Assembly (NCBI GenBank): GCA_002316835.1
Contig: DCEG01000071.1
Span: forward strand, 30,821-43,350
Direction of reading: 5' to 3'
Origin: Bacteroidales bacterium UBA1035
GTDB taxonomy: Bacteria; Bacteroidota; Bacteroidia; Bacteroidales; Dysgonomonadaceae
DNA length: 12,530 nucleotides
Made by a program: the position numbers and the translations under genes. How positions within the stretch are numbered: the stretch's first letter is position 1; each line of letters begins with the position of its first letter. This document shows positions 1 to 7,364 of the stretch, in pieces. Under the pieces are notes generated by a model, which made no database searches, was not told the origin of the DNA, and saw only the letters and a list, made by a program, of their open reading frames with translations.

Positions 1-20
1 CCCCGGTAATGCAACCGGGG
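1..20 (-). terminator. Hairpin downstream of the GH57 gene, probable terminator
   Basis: A perfect 7-bp GC-rich inverted repeat (CCCCGGT and ACCGGGG) encloses a 6-base loop. It begins 24 bases past the stop codon of the minus-strand GH57 gene. Read on the minus strand, any T-tract would fall outside the window, so the rho-independent assignment is not confirmed. On the plus strand the hairpin is followed by TATGAGTTTTT, a poor immediate T-run, so termination of the minus-strand operon is the better reading. Confidence 0.45.
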
Positions 21-44
21 TATGAGTTTTTGTGAAGTGATTTT

Positions 45-1373
45 TTATTTTTTAGCAGGTTTTATTACCAGCTTTTCTTCATTTTCAGACAATACTTTCT
101 TTAAATCGGATTGAAGCTTCTTAATTTCCCGTTCTTGATTGTGTATGGTAGTGAGTAGAGAGTTTAATTCTTCATTATCAACCGAATCGGGGAACTGGGC
201 TTTAACACGATCGATGAAATCGCTCAGTACGTTCATGTAATTATTAAAAGCATCGTAAGGTGATTGGTACGGACTGAATTTGCTGTGCATCGACCCGTCG
301 TAAAAATGCTTGGTGGACATGTAATAGAAATGGTCACTAGCTTGCAGGTACTGCCAATCTTTCTTCAATCGCCGGTCGTTAGTTAACCTTACTCTTTCGC
401 TTATTTCGTAGAGAGCATTAAAAGCACTTTTTTGGAGCTTATTCCCTAACCATCTGCTTAGATCACGTTCTTCATCCGACCAAGAAATTGCCATCGGAAC
501 AGATACTGTACCGATGGGTTTATGAGTATCCATAATCTGGCTGGGCGTGGAAAACTCTATACCCTTATCGAAAGCAAATTTTGGGAGCGCTTTCATAAAC
601 TCAAATATTCCTGAATGCGATGGTTGAAGGTTACCGAATGTTTCGTAGTTCATGAAAATATTGAAAACCTCTTCCTGCTGCGAAGTGGCAGCAATCCACG
701 ATATGTATTTTTCGGCCGTAAGTGGATATTCTTTCCACGTGTAATCCGAGAAACGCAAAGAAATATCGTCGCTAAACTGTGAGTTGCGAAGTAGCAATTT
801 CACGTTTGGCTGTTTTTCGGATTTATATACATAATTCGGGCTTCGCCACGATAGGATGAGTTTTGCTCCTTCCGAAATCATTTTGGTGTAGCCCATATTA
901 TATGCCATATCAGCAATGTCATCCGAAAAAATCATTTCGGTATTTCGCAAAACCTTTGGTTCCTGATCAAAAAGTAATTTTATCTTCTGCGTTTGTTGCT
1001 CTACCTGATTCTTGAATTCTATTGGATCGATCATGCTCGATAATGAATGTGCGTATGTTTCGGCTAAAAACTCAACAGCGCCCGTCCGGCTCAACTCCTT
1101 AAGTCCGTCAATTACTTCGGGCGCGTAAACTTCCATCTGGTCGAGTGCTACTCCCGATACCGAAATGGCAAATTTGAATTTTCCTTTGTAGGTATTGATC
1201 AGATCGAGTAACATGCGGTTTGCGGGAATGAACGATCGGGCAGCAATCTGCTGCATGATGTCTTCGTTTGAATAATCGTCGTAGTAATAATGATCCCTGC
1301 CGATATTGAAAAAACGATATCTTTTTAACCGGTATGGCTGATGAATTTGAAAATAAAAGCAAATTGTTTTCAT
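45..1373 (-). CDS. Glycoside hydrolase family 57, alpha-amylase-like protein
   Basis: This 442-residue protein has no signal peptide, so it is probably cytosolic and acts on storage alpha-glucan. GH57 conserved regions are visible in order: HQP at residues 11-13, the GAVEFLAETYAH block near 98-109, LRNTEMIF near 142-149 with Glu146 as predicted nucleophile, MNYETFG at 241-247, and SWSDEERDLSRWLGN near 298-311. The fourth region normally reads D-Y-E-T-F-G in the archaeal alpha-amylase type, where the Asp is the acid/base. Here that position is Asn242 (codon AAC). Activity may therefore be altered or absent; GH57 alpha-amylase-like proteins lacking catalytic residues are known. Residues about 401-435 are charged and coiled-coil-like, followed by a Lys-rich tail. 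The start codon overlaps the upstream stop as ATGA, which suggests translational coupling. Family assignment is firm; enzymatic activity is uncertain. Confidence 0.9.
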   Translation of the reverse strand: MKTICFYFQIHQPYRLKRYRFFNIGRDHYYYDDYSNEDIMQQIAARSFIPANRMLLDLINTYKGKFKFAISVSGVALDQMEVYAPEVIDGLKELSRTGAVEFLAETYAHSLSSMIDPIEFKNQVEQQTQKIKLLFDQEPKVLRNTEMIFSDDIADMAYNMGYTKMISEGAKLILSWRSPNYVYKSEKQPNVKLLLRNSQFSDDISLRFSDYTWKEYPLTAEKYISWIAATSQQEEVFNIFMNYETFGNLQPSHSGIFEFMKALPKFAFDKGIEFSTPSQIMDTHKPIGTVSVPMAISWSDEERDLSRWLGNKLQKSAFNALYEISERVRLTNDRRLKKDWQYLQASDHFYYMSTKHFYDGSMHSKFSPYQSPYDAFNNYMNVLSDFIDRVKAQFPDSVDNEELNSLLTTIHNQEREIKKLQSDLKKVLSENEEKLVIKPAKK

Positions 1374-1597
1374 ATAGTAGTGTTATTTATTTTATTTCGT
1401 ATGACAGATTCTGATGTAAGCTTCCTGTATGCTTTTCTGACGTAATGAACAAGTAAAAATCCTCCGATTACAATGACAGTTCTATAGGGTATAAAAGGGT
1501 TGTTGGGTAAGATATTCGTTAAAGAAATGACTATTAGCGCAAAATAGGCGATAACAATAATTACCAATAATATTATCAATAACTTTTTCGATGTCAT
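1370..1597 (-). CDS. Small two-helix membrane protein coupled to the GH57 gene
   Basis: This 75-residue protein belongs to no family I recognise. After a short MTSKK start it has a very hydrophobic segment at about residues 6-26 (LLIILLVIIVIAYFALIVIS), a short loop with NNPF, a second hydrophobic segment at about 40-52, and a basic Arg/Lys-rich tail. This predicts two transmembrane helices joined by a short loop, with the basic N and C ends in the cytoplasm. Its TGA stop overlaps the ATG of the GH57 gene by 4 bases. That arrangement, plus the strongly membrane-like composition, argues that it is a real gene and that the two proteins are made together. It lies 146 bases after the glycosyltransferase. 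No enzymatic motif is visible, and any role in glycogen metabolism is guilt by association only. Confidence 0.7.
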   Translation of the reverse strand: MTSKKLLIILLVIIVIAYFALIVISLTNILPNNPFIPYRTVIVIGGFLLVHYVRKAYRKLTSESVIRNKINNTTI

Positions 1598-1743
1598 TTT
1601 ATATATGTTTTAGACGTTTAGACCACTTTGCTGACAGATTTCAGATCGCTTCGCTTTTAGATATTAATTGTCTGATGTCTTTGTTCTTTTTAAATTTATA
1701 TTCGCCCAGTCTCCTTTTCGCCATTTCTCCCGGTCGCTCTTTT

Positions 1744-3003
1744 CTAATGCACCAAATTATCGTAAATCGCGCGTACTTTCTTGCCGGCATCTTCCCAAAG
1801 AATGTTGTCAACTTCACGCTTTCCTTCTTCTTTCAGAAATTCGGCCATTCCGGGATATGTGCAAATCGAGTACATTGCATCTGCCATAGCATCAACGTCC
1901 CAATAATCGGTTTTGATGACGTTATCTAATATCTCGGCACAACCTGACTGATAAGATATAATGCTCGGCACGTTGCATTGCATAGCTTCAAGTGGCGAAA
2001 TACCGAAAGGTTCGGATACCGAAGGCATAACATACACATCACTCGATTTCAGCATCTCGTAAACTTGCTCTCCCCGAAGGAATCCTGTGAAGTGAAATCT
2101 GTCTGCGATACCTCTGTCGGCAACGAGACGTATCATTTGGTTCATCATATCGCCACTACCGGCCATCACGAACCGGATATGTTTACTCTTCTTTAATACT
2201 TGCGTTGCTGCATCTACAAAAAACTCGGGACCTTTTTGCATTGTGATCCTTCCAAGAAAAGTAATCACCTTTTCTTTTACCCCCGATATGCGGTCTATGG
2301 CCTCTATTTCAGGACTTAAAGGTTCTACGGCATTGTGAACAGTAGATACCTTCCACTCGGGTTGATGGTAGTTTTCAATTACGGTTTTGCGGGTAAGGTT
2401 GCTCACGCAAATAATATGGTCACAATGATCCATCCCGTTTTTTTCGATTCCGTAAACTGTTGGGTTCGGTTTCCCGCGGCTGCGGTCGAATTCTGTAGCA
2501 TGCACGTGAATAACCAGTGGTTTTCCGCTTATACTTTTGGCGTGCAGGCCCGAAGAGTAGGTGAGCCAGTCGTGAGCGTGAATAATATCATAATCGTATG
2601 TCCTGGCGATAACGCCGGTAACGATGGAGTAATTGTTGGTTTCTTCCAGAATATTGTTCGGATATCTGCCTGAGAACTCTAAACAACCCAGGTCATTGGT
2701 ATTCATGTAGTTGAAGTCGGCATAAATATTGTCACGCAGCCAGAAATATTCTTCCGGATTCATGAATTTTTCCAACCTTGCCTTGGCTGTTTCCCAATTT
2801 ACATCGCGCCAGACAATGGGAGTATTGTTACAGCCAATTATTTTCAGAAAACTCTGGTCTTCATCACCCCATGGTTTAGGAATTACAAACAGGATTTCCA
2901 TATCTTCCTGTTTAGCCATACCCTTGGTTAGGCCATAACTTGCGGTTCCAAGTCCGCCCAATATGTGAGGCGGAAATTCCCACCCTAACATCAGTGCTTT
3001 CAT
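1744..3003 (-). CDS. GT4-type glycosyltransferase, glycogen synthase-like
   Basis: This 419-residue GT-B glycosyltransferase probably elongates an alpha-glucan from a nucleotide sugar in the cytosol. The N-terminal domain begins with the synthase-like GWEFPPHILGGLG (residues 7-19), whose glycine loop contacts the donor phosphates. IHAHDWLTY is at 141-149. The C-terminal domain starts near 245 with FLGRITMQKG (249-258), where Arg252 and Lys257 occupy the usual phosphate-binding positions. The E-x7-E retaining-transferase motif is EPFGISPLE (Glu331, Glu339). Length fits single-domain GT4 enzymes rather than the longer classical GT5 GlgA. It sits between the debranching enzyme and GH57 genes, an arrangement familiar from Bacteroides glycogen clusters. 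The ATG is preceded by an A-rich leader and a heptad array, without a Shine-Dalgarno. Donor specificity (UDP- or ADP-glucose) cannot be read from the sequence. Confidence 0.88.
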   Translation of the reverse strand: MKALMLGWEFPPHILGGLGTASYGLTKGMAKQEDMEILFVIPKPWGDEDQSFLKIIGCNNTPIVWRDVNWETAKARLEKFMNPEEYFWLRDNIYADFNYMNTNDLGCLEFSGRYPNNILEETNNYSIVTGVIARTYDYDIIHAHDWLTYSSGLHAKSISGKPLVIHVHATEFDRSRGKPNPTVYGIEKNGMDHCDHIICVSNLTRKTVIENYHQPEWKVSTVHNAVEPLSPEIEAIDRISGVKEKVITFLGRITMQKGPEFFVDAATQVLKKSKHIRFVMAGSGDMMNQMIRLVADRGIADRFHFTGFLRGEQVYEMLKSSDVYVMPSVSEPFGISPLEAMQCNVPSIISYQSGCAEILDNVIKTDYWDVDAMADAMYSICTYPGMAEFLKEEGKREVDNILWEDAGKKVRAIYDNLVH

Positions 3004-3014
3004 TTGTTTATGTT

Positions 3015-3049
3015 TTTAGATCCAAGAACCAAGACATTAGAACCAAGAC
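3015..3049 (-). repeat. Heptad array upstream of the glycosyltransferase
   Basis: Read on the minus strand this is five consecutive 7-base units of the form NTCTTGG/NTCTAAN. GTCTTGG occurs twice exactly, with TTCTTGG, TTCTAAT and ATCTAAA as variants. The TCT core holds its phase across all units. The array ends 11 bases before the glycosyltransferase start codon. Confidence 0.7.
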
Positions 3050-3152
3050 TTTTGCGTTGAAATGTTCATTGTCGCGTCTGGCGCGTTGAACGGGAGCCTG
3101 CGTTTCTATTTATTTGTTTTGGTCATGGGAGTTTCATCTGTTTATAATTTAT

Positions 3153-3194
3153 GGCTTTAGCCGTTGGTTTATTGCTTTTTGCTTTACGTTGAAT
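3153..3194 (+). repeat. Weak heptad tract in the operon spacer
   Basis: Six successive 7-base blocks on the plus strand all begin with G and are T-rich. The best pair is GCTTTTT followed by GCTTTAC, with GTTTATT before them. Divergence is high, and the first two blocks overlap the palindrome at 3153-3162, so the tract could be chance or a decayed version of the better arrays nearby. Confidence 0.3.
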
Positions 3195-3257
3195 AGGTTT
3201 AATGAGCCACGTAGAGCCCAATCTTTTTTAAATAGTTCATATTAAATTACTTCACTT

Positions 3258-3285
3258 TTCTGCTAAAAGCCAATGGCTAACAGCT
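3258..3285 (-). repeat. Heptad array after the debranching enzyme stop
   Basis: On the minus strand this reads as four 7-base units of the type AGCNNTT: AGCTGTT, AGCCATT, then the variants GGCTTTT and AGCAGAA. It begins 6 bases after the stop codon of the debranching enzyme gene. The GC pair keeps its phase in every unit. Confidence 0.6.
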
Positions 3286-3291
3286 ATTTAT

Positions 3292-5232
3292 TTAGCCGAA
3301 TGATTTTATAAGTTTTTTTGCACGCAATGTCTCAGCTACACTCATAGCGAAAGAATATCCACCGTGGGCGTAGAAAGGTGGGTTGGAATCGTAAAACTCA
3401 GACAGAGTTCCGATGCAATCGTTTTGCATCTGGTCTTCCAACTCAATCATTAACCGGTCTGCCAATGAAAGACCGCTCATACCGAAAACTTTCAGATAAG
3501 CTTCAATGTAAGCACCTACGAGCCATGGAAAGGCGCATCCATTGAAATAGGCATATTCTTTTTCATCGGTTGTTCCCATATAACGTGGACGATAATTATA
3601 ACCTTTAGGACTTAAAGAGCGTACACCTACAGGAGTGATTAATTCTTTGGTAACGAAATCGACAACTGATTTTTTCTGACGCCTGTCCAATGGCGAATAA
3701 TCCATGGAAACGGCAAAAATCATGTTTGGTCGAACATTCCGATCGGCATATGTACCGTCTACATAATCATACAAATAACCGGCATCGTTTAGAAATGTTT
3801 CCACAAATGATTGCTGTACTTTCAGTGCTTTCTTTTCAAAAGTTGCTACCAGTTTTTCTTTATTCACTGCTGTGGCTACCTCCTCTGCAAACTTCAGTGT
3901 GTTGTGCCATAACGCATTAAATTCAACCAGATATCCCGATCGTGGAGTTACCGGTTTTCCTTCGTGTAGAGCGTTCATCCAACTGACTGCGACATCGTGG
4001 CCGAACGTCGCAACTAAACCGTTCTCTTTGTCAACAGCTAAATTGGAGTGTTTGTTCGACAAAATAAAATCGATAACCGAAAAGAGAAAATCGACATATT
4101 TTTCTTTAAAAATCTGCTTGTTCTCTTTCCAATATTGCTGTAATGACCAGATTACCCACAACAAAACATCGGGATCGTCTATTTGTTTTATAATGTTTTT
4201 ACCGGGTTTATCATCCATGAAATCCAGAATGTGGGGTATGGCAGAATCCATGATTTTGAGAAAATCGTCTGGCCTGCCAACAGACAAAGTACAGCCGGGC
4301 AACGACACAAACTGGTCACGGGCGCGGACCTTAAACCACGGATAACCGGCCAGCAGATATGTCTCATCTGTTTTTGGAATATAATAAAACTGATGGCTTG
4401 AATTTTTCAGACAGTTGTAGAAACTGGATCTTGGTGTTCGTTTTTGGATTTCGAAATTAAATTCTTCAGCAAGAGTTGAAGTATCTACTAAAATATCTCC
4501 TGCCGAAAAGATAATCTCTTCACCTTTTGTTATGGGTAGCTCGAAATATCCCGGAACATAGAGGTCTTCTTTAAATGTATCTCCGTTTTGCATATCCTGA
4601 ATATACTCCACACCCTGATTCCAATAGGGTTGATACATGAAATCGACTTTCTTGTTGAATTGCATGAAGAATTCCGGATATCCGTAATACATACTTGTGC
4701 TGATTCCGTTCTCTACATCACGATACGAGCGATCTACCTGGTCGTTTTCCTTGGTTAACTGAGAAATATTCCTAAAGGCCATATAGGGTTTAAACCGGAT
4801 AGTAGTTGGAGAATGAGCATCCAGCAACTTGTAGCGTATCATCAGCCGGTTTTCTTTCGAAGAAAACATAATTTCCTTGGAGAGAATAACGCCACCCACA
4901 CGGTAAATGGTCTTAGGTACACTGTCGCTGTTGAATTCCCGAATGTATTTATGTCCTTTTGGGCTGTAGTTGTCGTCGTTGTATTTATGAATTCCTAAAT
5001 TAAATTCTGCTCCGTGCTGAATGACAGTTTCATCGATTGAGGAAAGGATCAGGTGATTATCGTCGTCCAGAAATGGAACCGGCATCACCAAAAGCCCTTG
5101 GTATTTAGACGTATTGCAACCTGAAATCGATGTGTTTTGATAAGCTCCTTTTCTGTTGGTCCTCAGTACGTTGCGATACAGGGAGTACTCCAGGTTAATC
5201 ATCAGGTCCTTATCGAATTTTAGATAGCTCAT
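3292..5232 (-). CDS. Glycogen debranching enzyme (amylo-alpha-1,6-glucosidase type)
   Basis: This 646-residue cytosolic protein is predicted to remove alpha-1,6 branches from glycogen. Residues about 15-260 form the beta-rich N-terminal domain typical of bacterial and archaeal GDE-type debranching enzymes, starting with YRNVLRTNRKGAYQNTSISG. The (alpha/alpha)6 catalytic domain follows from about 290. Its landmarks are AGYPWFKVRARDQF (295-308, Asp306 in the conserved R-D pair), GYLVEFNALWHN (433-444, Glu437), VRPNMIFAVS (500-509), YFNGCAFPWLVGAY (562-575) and IGTLSEFYD (607-615, Glu612). Conserved acids make an active enzyme plausible. Length is usual for the bacterial type. It is the first gene of the minus-strand glucan operon and is divergent from the rhomboid gene, with 152 bases between the two starts. 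No frameshift or truncation is seen. Confidence 0.92.
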   Translation of the reverse strand: MSYLKFDKDLMINLEYSLYRNVLRTNRKGAYQNTSISGCNTSKYQGLLVMPVPFLDDDNHLILSSIDETVIQHGAEFNLGIHKYNDDNYSPKGHKYIREFNSDSVPKTIYRVGGVILSKEIMFSSKENRLMIRYKLLDAHSPTTIRFKPYMAFRNISQLTKENDQVDRSYRDVENGISTSMYYGYPEFFMQFNKKVDFMYQPYWNQGVEYIQDMQNGDTFKEDLYVPGYFELPITKGEEIIFSAGDILVDTSTLAEEFNFEIQKRTPRSSFYNCLKNSSHQFYYIPKTDETYLLAGYPWFKVRARDQFVSLPGCTLSVGRPDDFLKIMDSAIPHILDFMDDKPGKNIIKQIDDPDVLLWVIWSLQQYWKENKQIFKEKYVDFLFSVIDFILSNKHSNLAVDKENGLVATFGHDVAVSWMNALHEGKPVTPRSGYLVEFNALWHNTLKFAEEVATAVNKEKLVATFEKKALKVQQSFVETFLNDAGYLYDYVDGTYADRNVRPNMIFAVSMDYSPLDRRQKKSVVDFVTKELITPVGVRSLSPKGYNYRPRYMGTTDEKEYAYFNGCAFPWLVGAYIEAYLKVFGMSGLSLADRLMIELEDQMQNDCIGTLSEFYDSNPPFYAHGGYSFAMSVAETLRAKKLIKSFG

Positions 5233-5344
5233 AATAAGTAGGAATTAGAAATGTACCAAATTTGAATTGATGTTCGAAAGATAGTTAATTGTAGTTAATC
5301 TAGCAAATAATAAACTCTTTTTGTTTTTAAAAAGTTAATCAGAT

Positions 5345-5378
5345 TTTGACGTGAAATGGTTCTTTTTAGTTAGTTTTG
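5345..5378 (+). promoter_or_regulatory. Bacteroidota-type promoter of the rhomboid gene
   Basis: TTTG at 5345-5348 and TAGTTTTG at 5371-5378 match the -33 and -7 elements (TTTG, TAnnTTTG) of the Bacteroidota housekeeping sigma factor, with a 22-base spacer. Transcription would start about 5384-5388, giving an essentially leaderless mRNA from the ATG at 5385, or about a 10-base leader to the in-frame ATG at 5397. Confidence 0.5.
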
Positions 5379-5384
5379 CAACAT

Positions 5385-6077
5385 ATGGATGGGGCAATGC
5401 AAAAGACCGAACGGTTGCAGAAAAAAAGAATTTGGCTGTCAACGATTCCCGCGTTGGTGATGTGTGTGATGGTTTGGATGGCTTTTTTAATCGATTATAC
5501 CCATATTTTTCAATTTAACTTTTCTGTTTTAGGCATTTACCCACGACAGATAAATGGTTTACCGGGTATTATTTTTTCGCCTTTAATTCACGGATCTTTT
5601 TCACACCTTATATCCAATACTGTCCCGTTATTGGTGTTGTTTTCTTTATTGTTTTATTTTTATAATCAGATAGCTTTTAAATCGCTTGTATACCTTTGGT
5701 TGTTGAGTGGCTTTTTAACATGGTTAATTGGACGAAATTCATATCACGTAGGCGCAAGTGGATTAGTTTTTGCTTTGGTTTTCTTTCTTTTTTTCAGTGG
5801 TTTGCTCAGAAAATATATTCCACTTGTAGCGGTTTCAATGGTTGTGGCTTTTGTTTATGGAAGTACCGTGTGGAGCATTTTCCCGATAACCGAATATATT
5901 GACGTAAATCTTTCATGGGAAGGTCATCTGTCCGGTGCAGTTGCCGGATTCATCGTTGCCTTAATATTCAGAAATCAAGGTCCGCAAAAACCTGAAACTT
6001 TTTGGAATGATGAGGAAGTTAACGTTGATAGATTGGAGGATGAGGTGAATGGGCGGGATCGTGAGGAGGTTGAATGA
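5385..6077 (+). CDS. Rhomboid family intramembrane serine protease
   Basis: This 230-residue integral membrane protein has about six hydrophobic segments between residues 17 and 197. Rhomboid hallmarks are present: HGSFSHLISN (69-78, with His69, His74 and Asn78), catalytic Ser125 in the GASG motif, and His181 in WEGHLSGAVAGF, completing the Ser-His dyad. It should cleave membrane-embedded substrates; the substrate is unknown. The C-terminal tail after about residue 200 is soluble and strongly acidic (many Glu and Asp). I chose the ATG at 5385. The frame stays open upstream to a TTG at 5376, but that codon lies inside the predicted -7 box. The gene is alone on its strand, divergent from the glucan operon and convergent with the nucleoside hydrolase gene. 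Confidence 0.9.
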   Translation: MDGAMQKTERLQKKRIWLSTIPALVMCVMVWMAFLIDYTHIFQFNFSVLGIYPRQINGLPGIIFSPLIHGSFSHLISNTVPLLVLFSLLFYFYNQIAFKSLVYLWLLSGFLTWLIGRNSYHVGASGLVFALVFFLFFSGLLRKYIPLVAVSMVVAFVYGSTVWSIFPITEYIDVNLSWEGHLSGAVAGFIVALIFRNQGPQKPETFWNDEEVNVDRLEDEVNGRDREEVE

Positions 6078-6105
6078 AATTTCTTCAGGTATATTAATAC
6101 GAAAA

Positions 6106-6130
6106 GAGAATGAGATCAGGTTTCATTCTC
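6106..6130. terminator. AT-rich hairpin in a convergent gap
   Basis: An exact 8-bp inverted repeat (GAGAATGA and TCATTCTC) with a 9-base loop begins 28 bases after the rhomboid stop and is followed by ATTATTATTG rather than a clean T-tract. It lies in the 236-base gap between two converging genes, where a terminator is expected. The rest of the gap shows only a second weak fold near 6222-6242 (GGG/CCC flanked by TTTT and AAAA). Confidence 0.35.
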
Positions 6131-6313
6131 ATTATTATTGTAGGCAAAGTACTAATTCAGAATAAATTATAGAGTAACCACAATAAAACAAGCTCTTAAC
6201 CCCATGTTTTTCCTGTCAGCTTTTGGGTATTTTCCCGAAAATCCCAGATAGGCATATTATAAATTAAAATATAGTTGCCAGTAAATAATCTATACAATAA
6301 ACATGATCTTCTG

Positions 6314-7318
6314 TTATTTGGGGATGTGTATCATTAAATTCTCCAAAGAATCTGCGATATTCTGATAAGGATATTTGTGAACTAAAAAATAGTGTTCCTT
6401 ATTTGTGTTTGCATCCCACGAATTATAACCGGAAGAACTTACAATAATTTTTCCCGGTCCACACACGTAGAAATATCTTTCAGGGTCTCTGATTGCAGTA
6501 AGAACGGCAGTTTGATCCCATGACATTCTGTTTTTGACAGGTTTATTCTCGTAGGTAGCTAAATTATACTTGTAAGCCCATGATACGGGACTATCGACCG
6601 AATCTGTTTGAGATACTTTTGCTCCGGTTAAAATGGGCCAGCCAATTTCAAAACCACTTAATAAAATTGGAGTTGGCCAGTGTTCAAATGCGTAGGATGA
6701 TGATGCGGCGTCTATACGTATATTAAATTCACTTCCTTCCGGAAAATGACCTGCCATAGCCACCCATTTTTTTACTTTTTGTTGCACCAATTCTGCACCG
6801 GATAGAGATGAATAATCGTCACTTCCCGTTTTAAGCAGGTTTGCCAGGTTTGTAGTAAACCCAACGGTTACGATGGTTACACTTTTGTCCGGTTGCGAAG
6901 CAAGAACTTTTCTGTAAATATCGCTAGCTTTCGGATAATCGGTTTTTGACTTTAAATCGGGTGCAAATCTCACCAGCAACGAGTCGTTCCAATTATTATG
7001 AGCGGTAAAATTTGCTTCGATATTATCAGGAACCCCAATCGGGATATTTTCTTTACCATAATAACGGTTGAATAGTTCAATTGTGGGTGCTATGCTTTGA
7101 TGACTGTCACTGGAAAGCGTTGCCAGGATTTCGCACTCACCCAAATCGGCTAAAGCATGCAGAACTGCTATTGCGCCCACATCATCGTAATCGGGCCCCA
7201 TATCGGTATCAAAAATTATTTTTTCTATTCCGGAAGCAGATTTTTTCTCTGAATTGGAATTACAGGAAAATAACATCAACGATAATGCCAGTAATAAATA
7301 AACGAACTTTGTTCTCAT
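6314..7318 (-). CDS. Lipoprotein nucleoside hydrolase (inosine-uridine preferring family)
   Basis: This 334-residue protein is predicted to hydrolyse N-ribosidic bonds and release base and ribose. Residues 1-19 are a lipoprotein signal peptide: a basic start, a Leu-rich core and the lipobox LFSC with Cys19. A low-complexity Ser/Asn/Lys linker follows. The mature enzyme is therefore membrane-anchored outside the cytoplasm. The calcium- and ribose-binding signature is IIFDTDMGPDYDDVGAI (34-50), a variant of DTDPGxDDA with one inserted residue, as in many secreted members. SWDQTAVLTAIRDP, late in the sequence, supplies the conserved C-terminal Asp. The gene follows the ribokinase frame after 46 bases, so the two probably form one transcript for nucleoside or ribose use. 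Substrate preference cannot be assigned. Confidence 0.88.
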   Translation of the reverse strand: MRTKFVYLLLALSLMLFSCNSNSEKKSASGIEKIIFDTDMGPDYDDVGAIAVLHALADLGECEILATLSSDSHQSIAPTIELFNRYYGKENIPIGVPDNIEANFTAHNNWNDSLLVRFAPDLKSKTDYPKASDIYRKVLASQPDKSVTIVTVGFTTNLANLLKTGSDDYSSLSGAELVQQKVKKWVAMAGHFPEGSEFNIRIDAASSSYAFEHWPTPILLSGFEIGWPILTGAKVSQTDSVDSPVSWAYKYNLATYENKPVKNRMSWDQTAVLTAIRDPERYFYVCGPGKIIVSSSGYNSWDANTNKEHYFLVHKYPYQNIADSLENLMIHIPK

Positions 7319-7364
7319 ATATTTAAGATTTAAAATTGTGTTCTTAGTATAAATAAGAGTGAGG

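Larger units (their letters stand above)
3004..3291. other. Long spacer inside the glycogen operon with heptad tracts
   Basis: These 288 bases separate two genes of one presumed operon and hold no convincing reading frame. They contain two clear 7-bp-period arrays on the minus strand (3015-3049 and 3258-3285), one weaker plus-strand tract (3153-3194), a small palindrome GGCT-TT-AGCC at 3153-3162, and a patch at 3073-3100 that is visibly richer in G+C than its surroundings. CGTTGAA occurs three times (3055, 3084, 3187). I see no clear promoter or terminator. The mixture resembles accumulated small repeats or remnants of a small mobile element, which is inference. Confidence 0.5.

Noticed and set aside
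3872..4345. Plus-strand open frame of 157 codons inside the debranching enzyme gene
   Set aside because: It is antisense to well-conserved catalytic motifs and encodes nothing recognisable.
5376..5384. Rhomboid start at TTG 5376
   Set aside because: This TTG is inside the predicted -7 promoter box, and an ATG follows three codons later.
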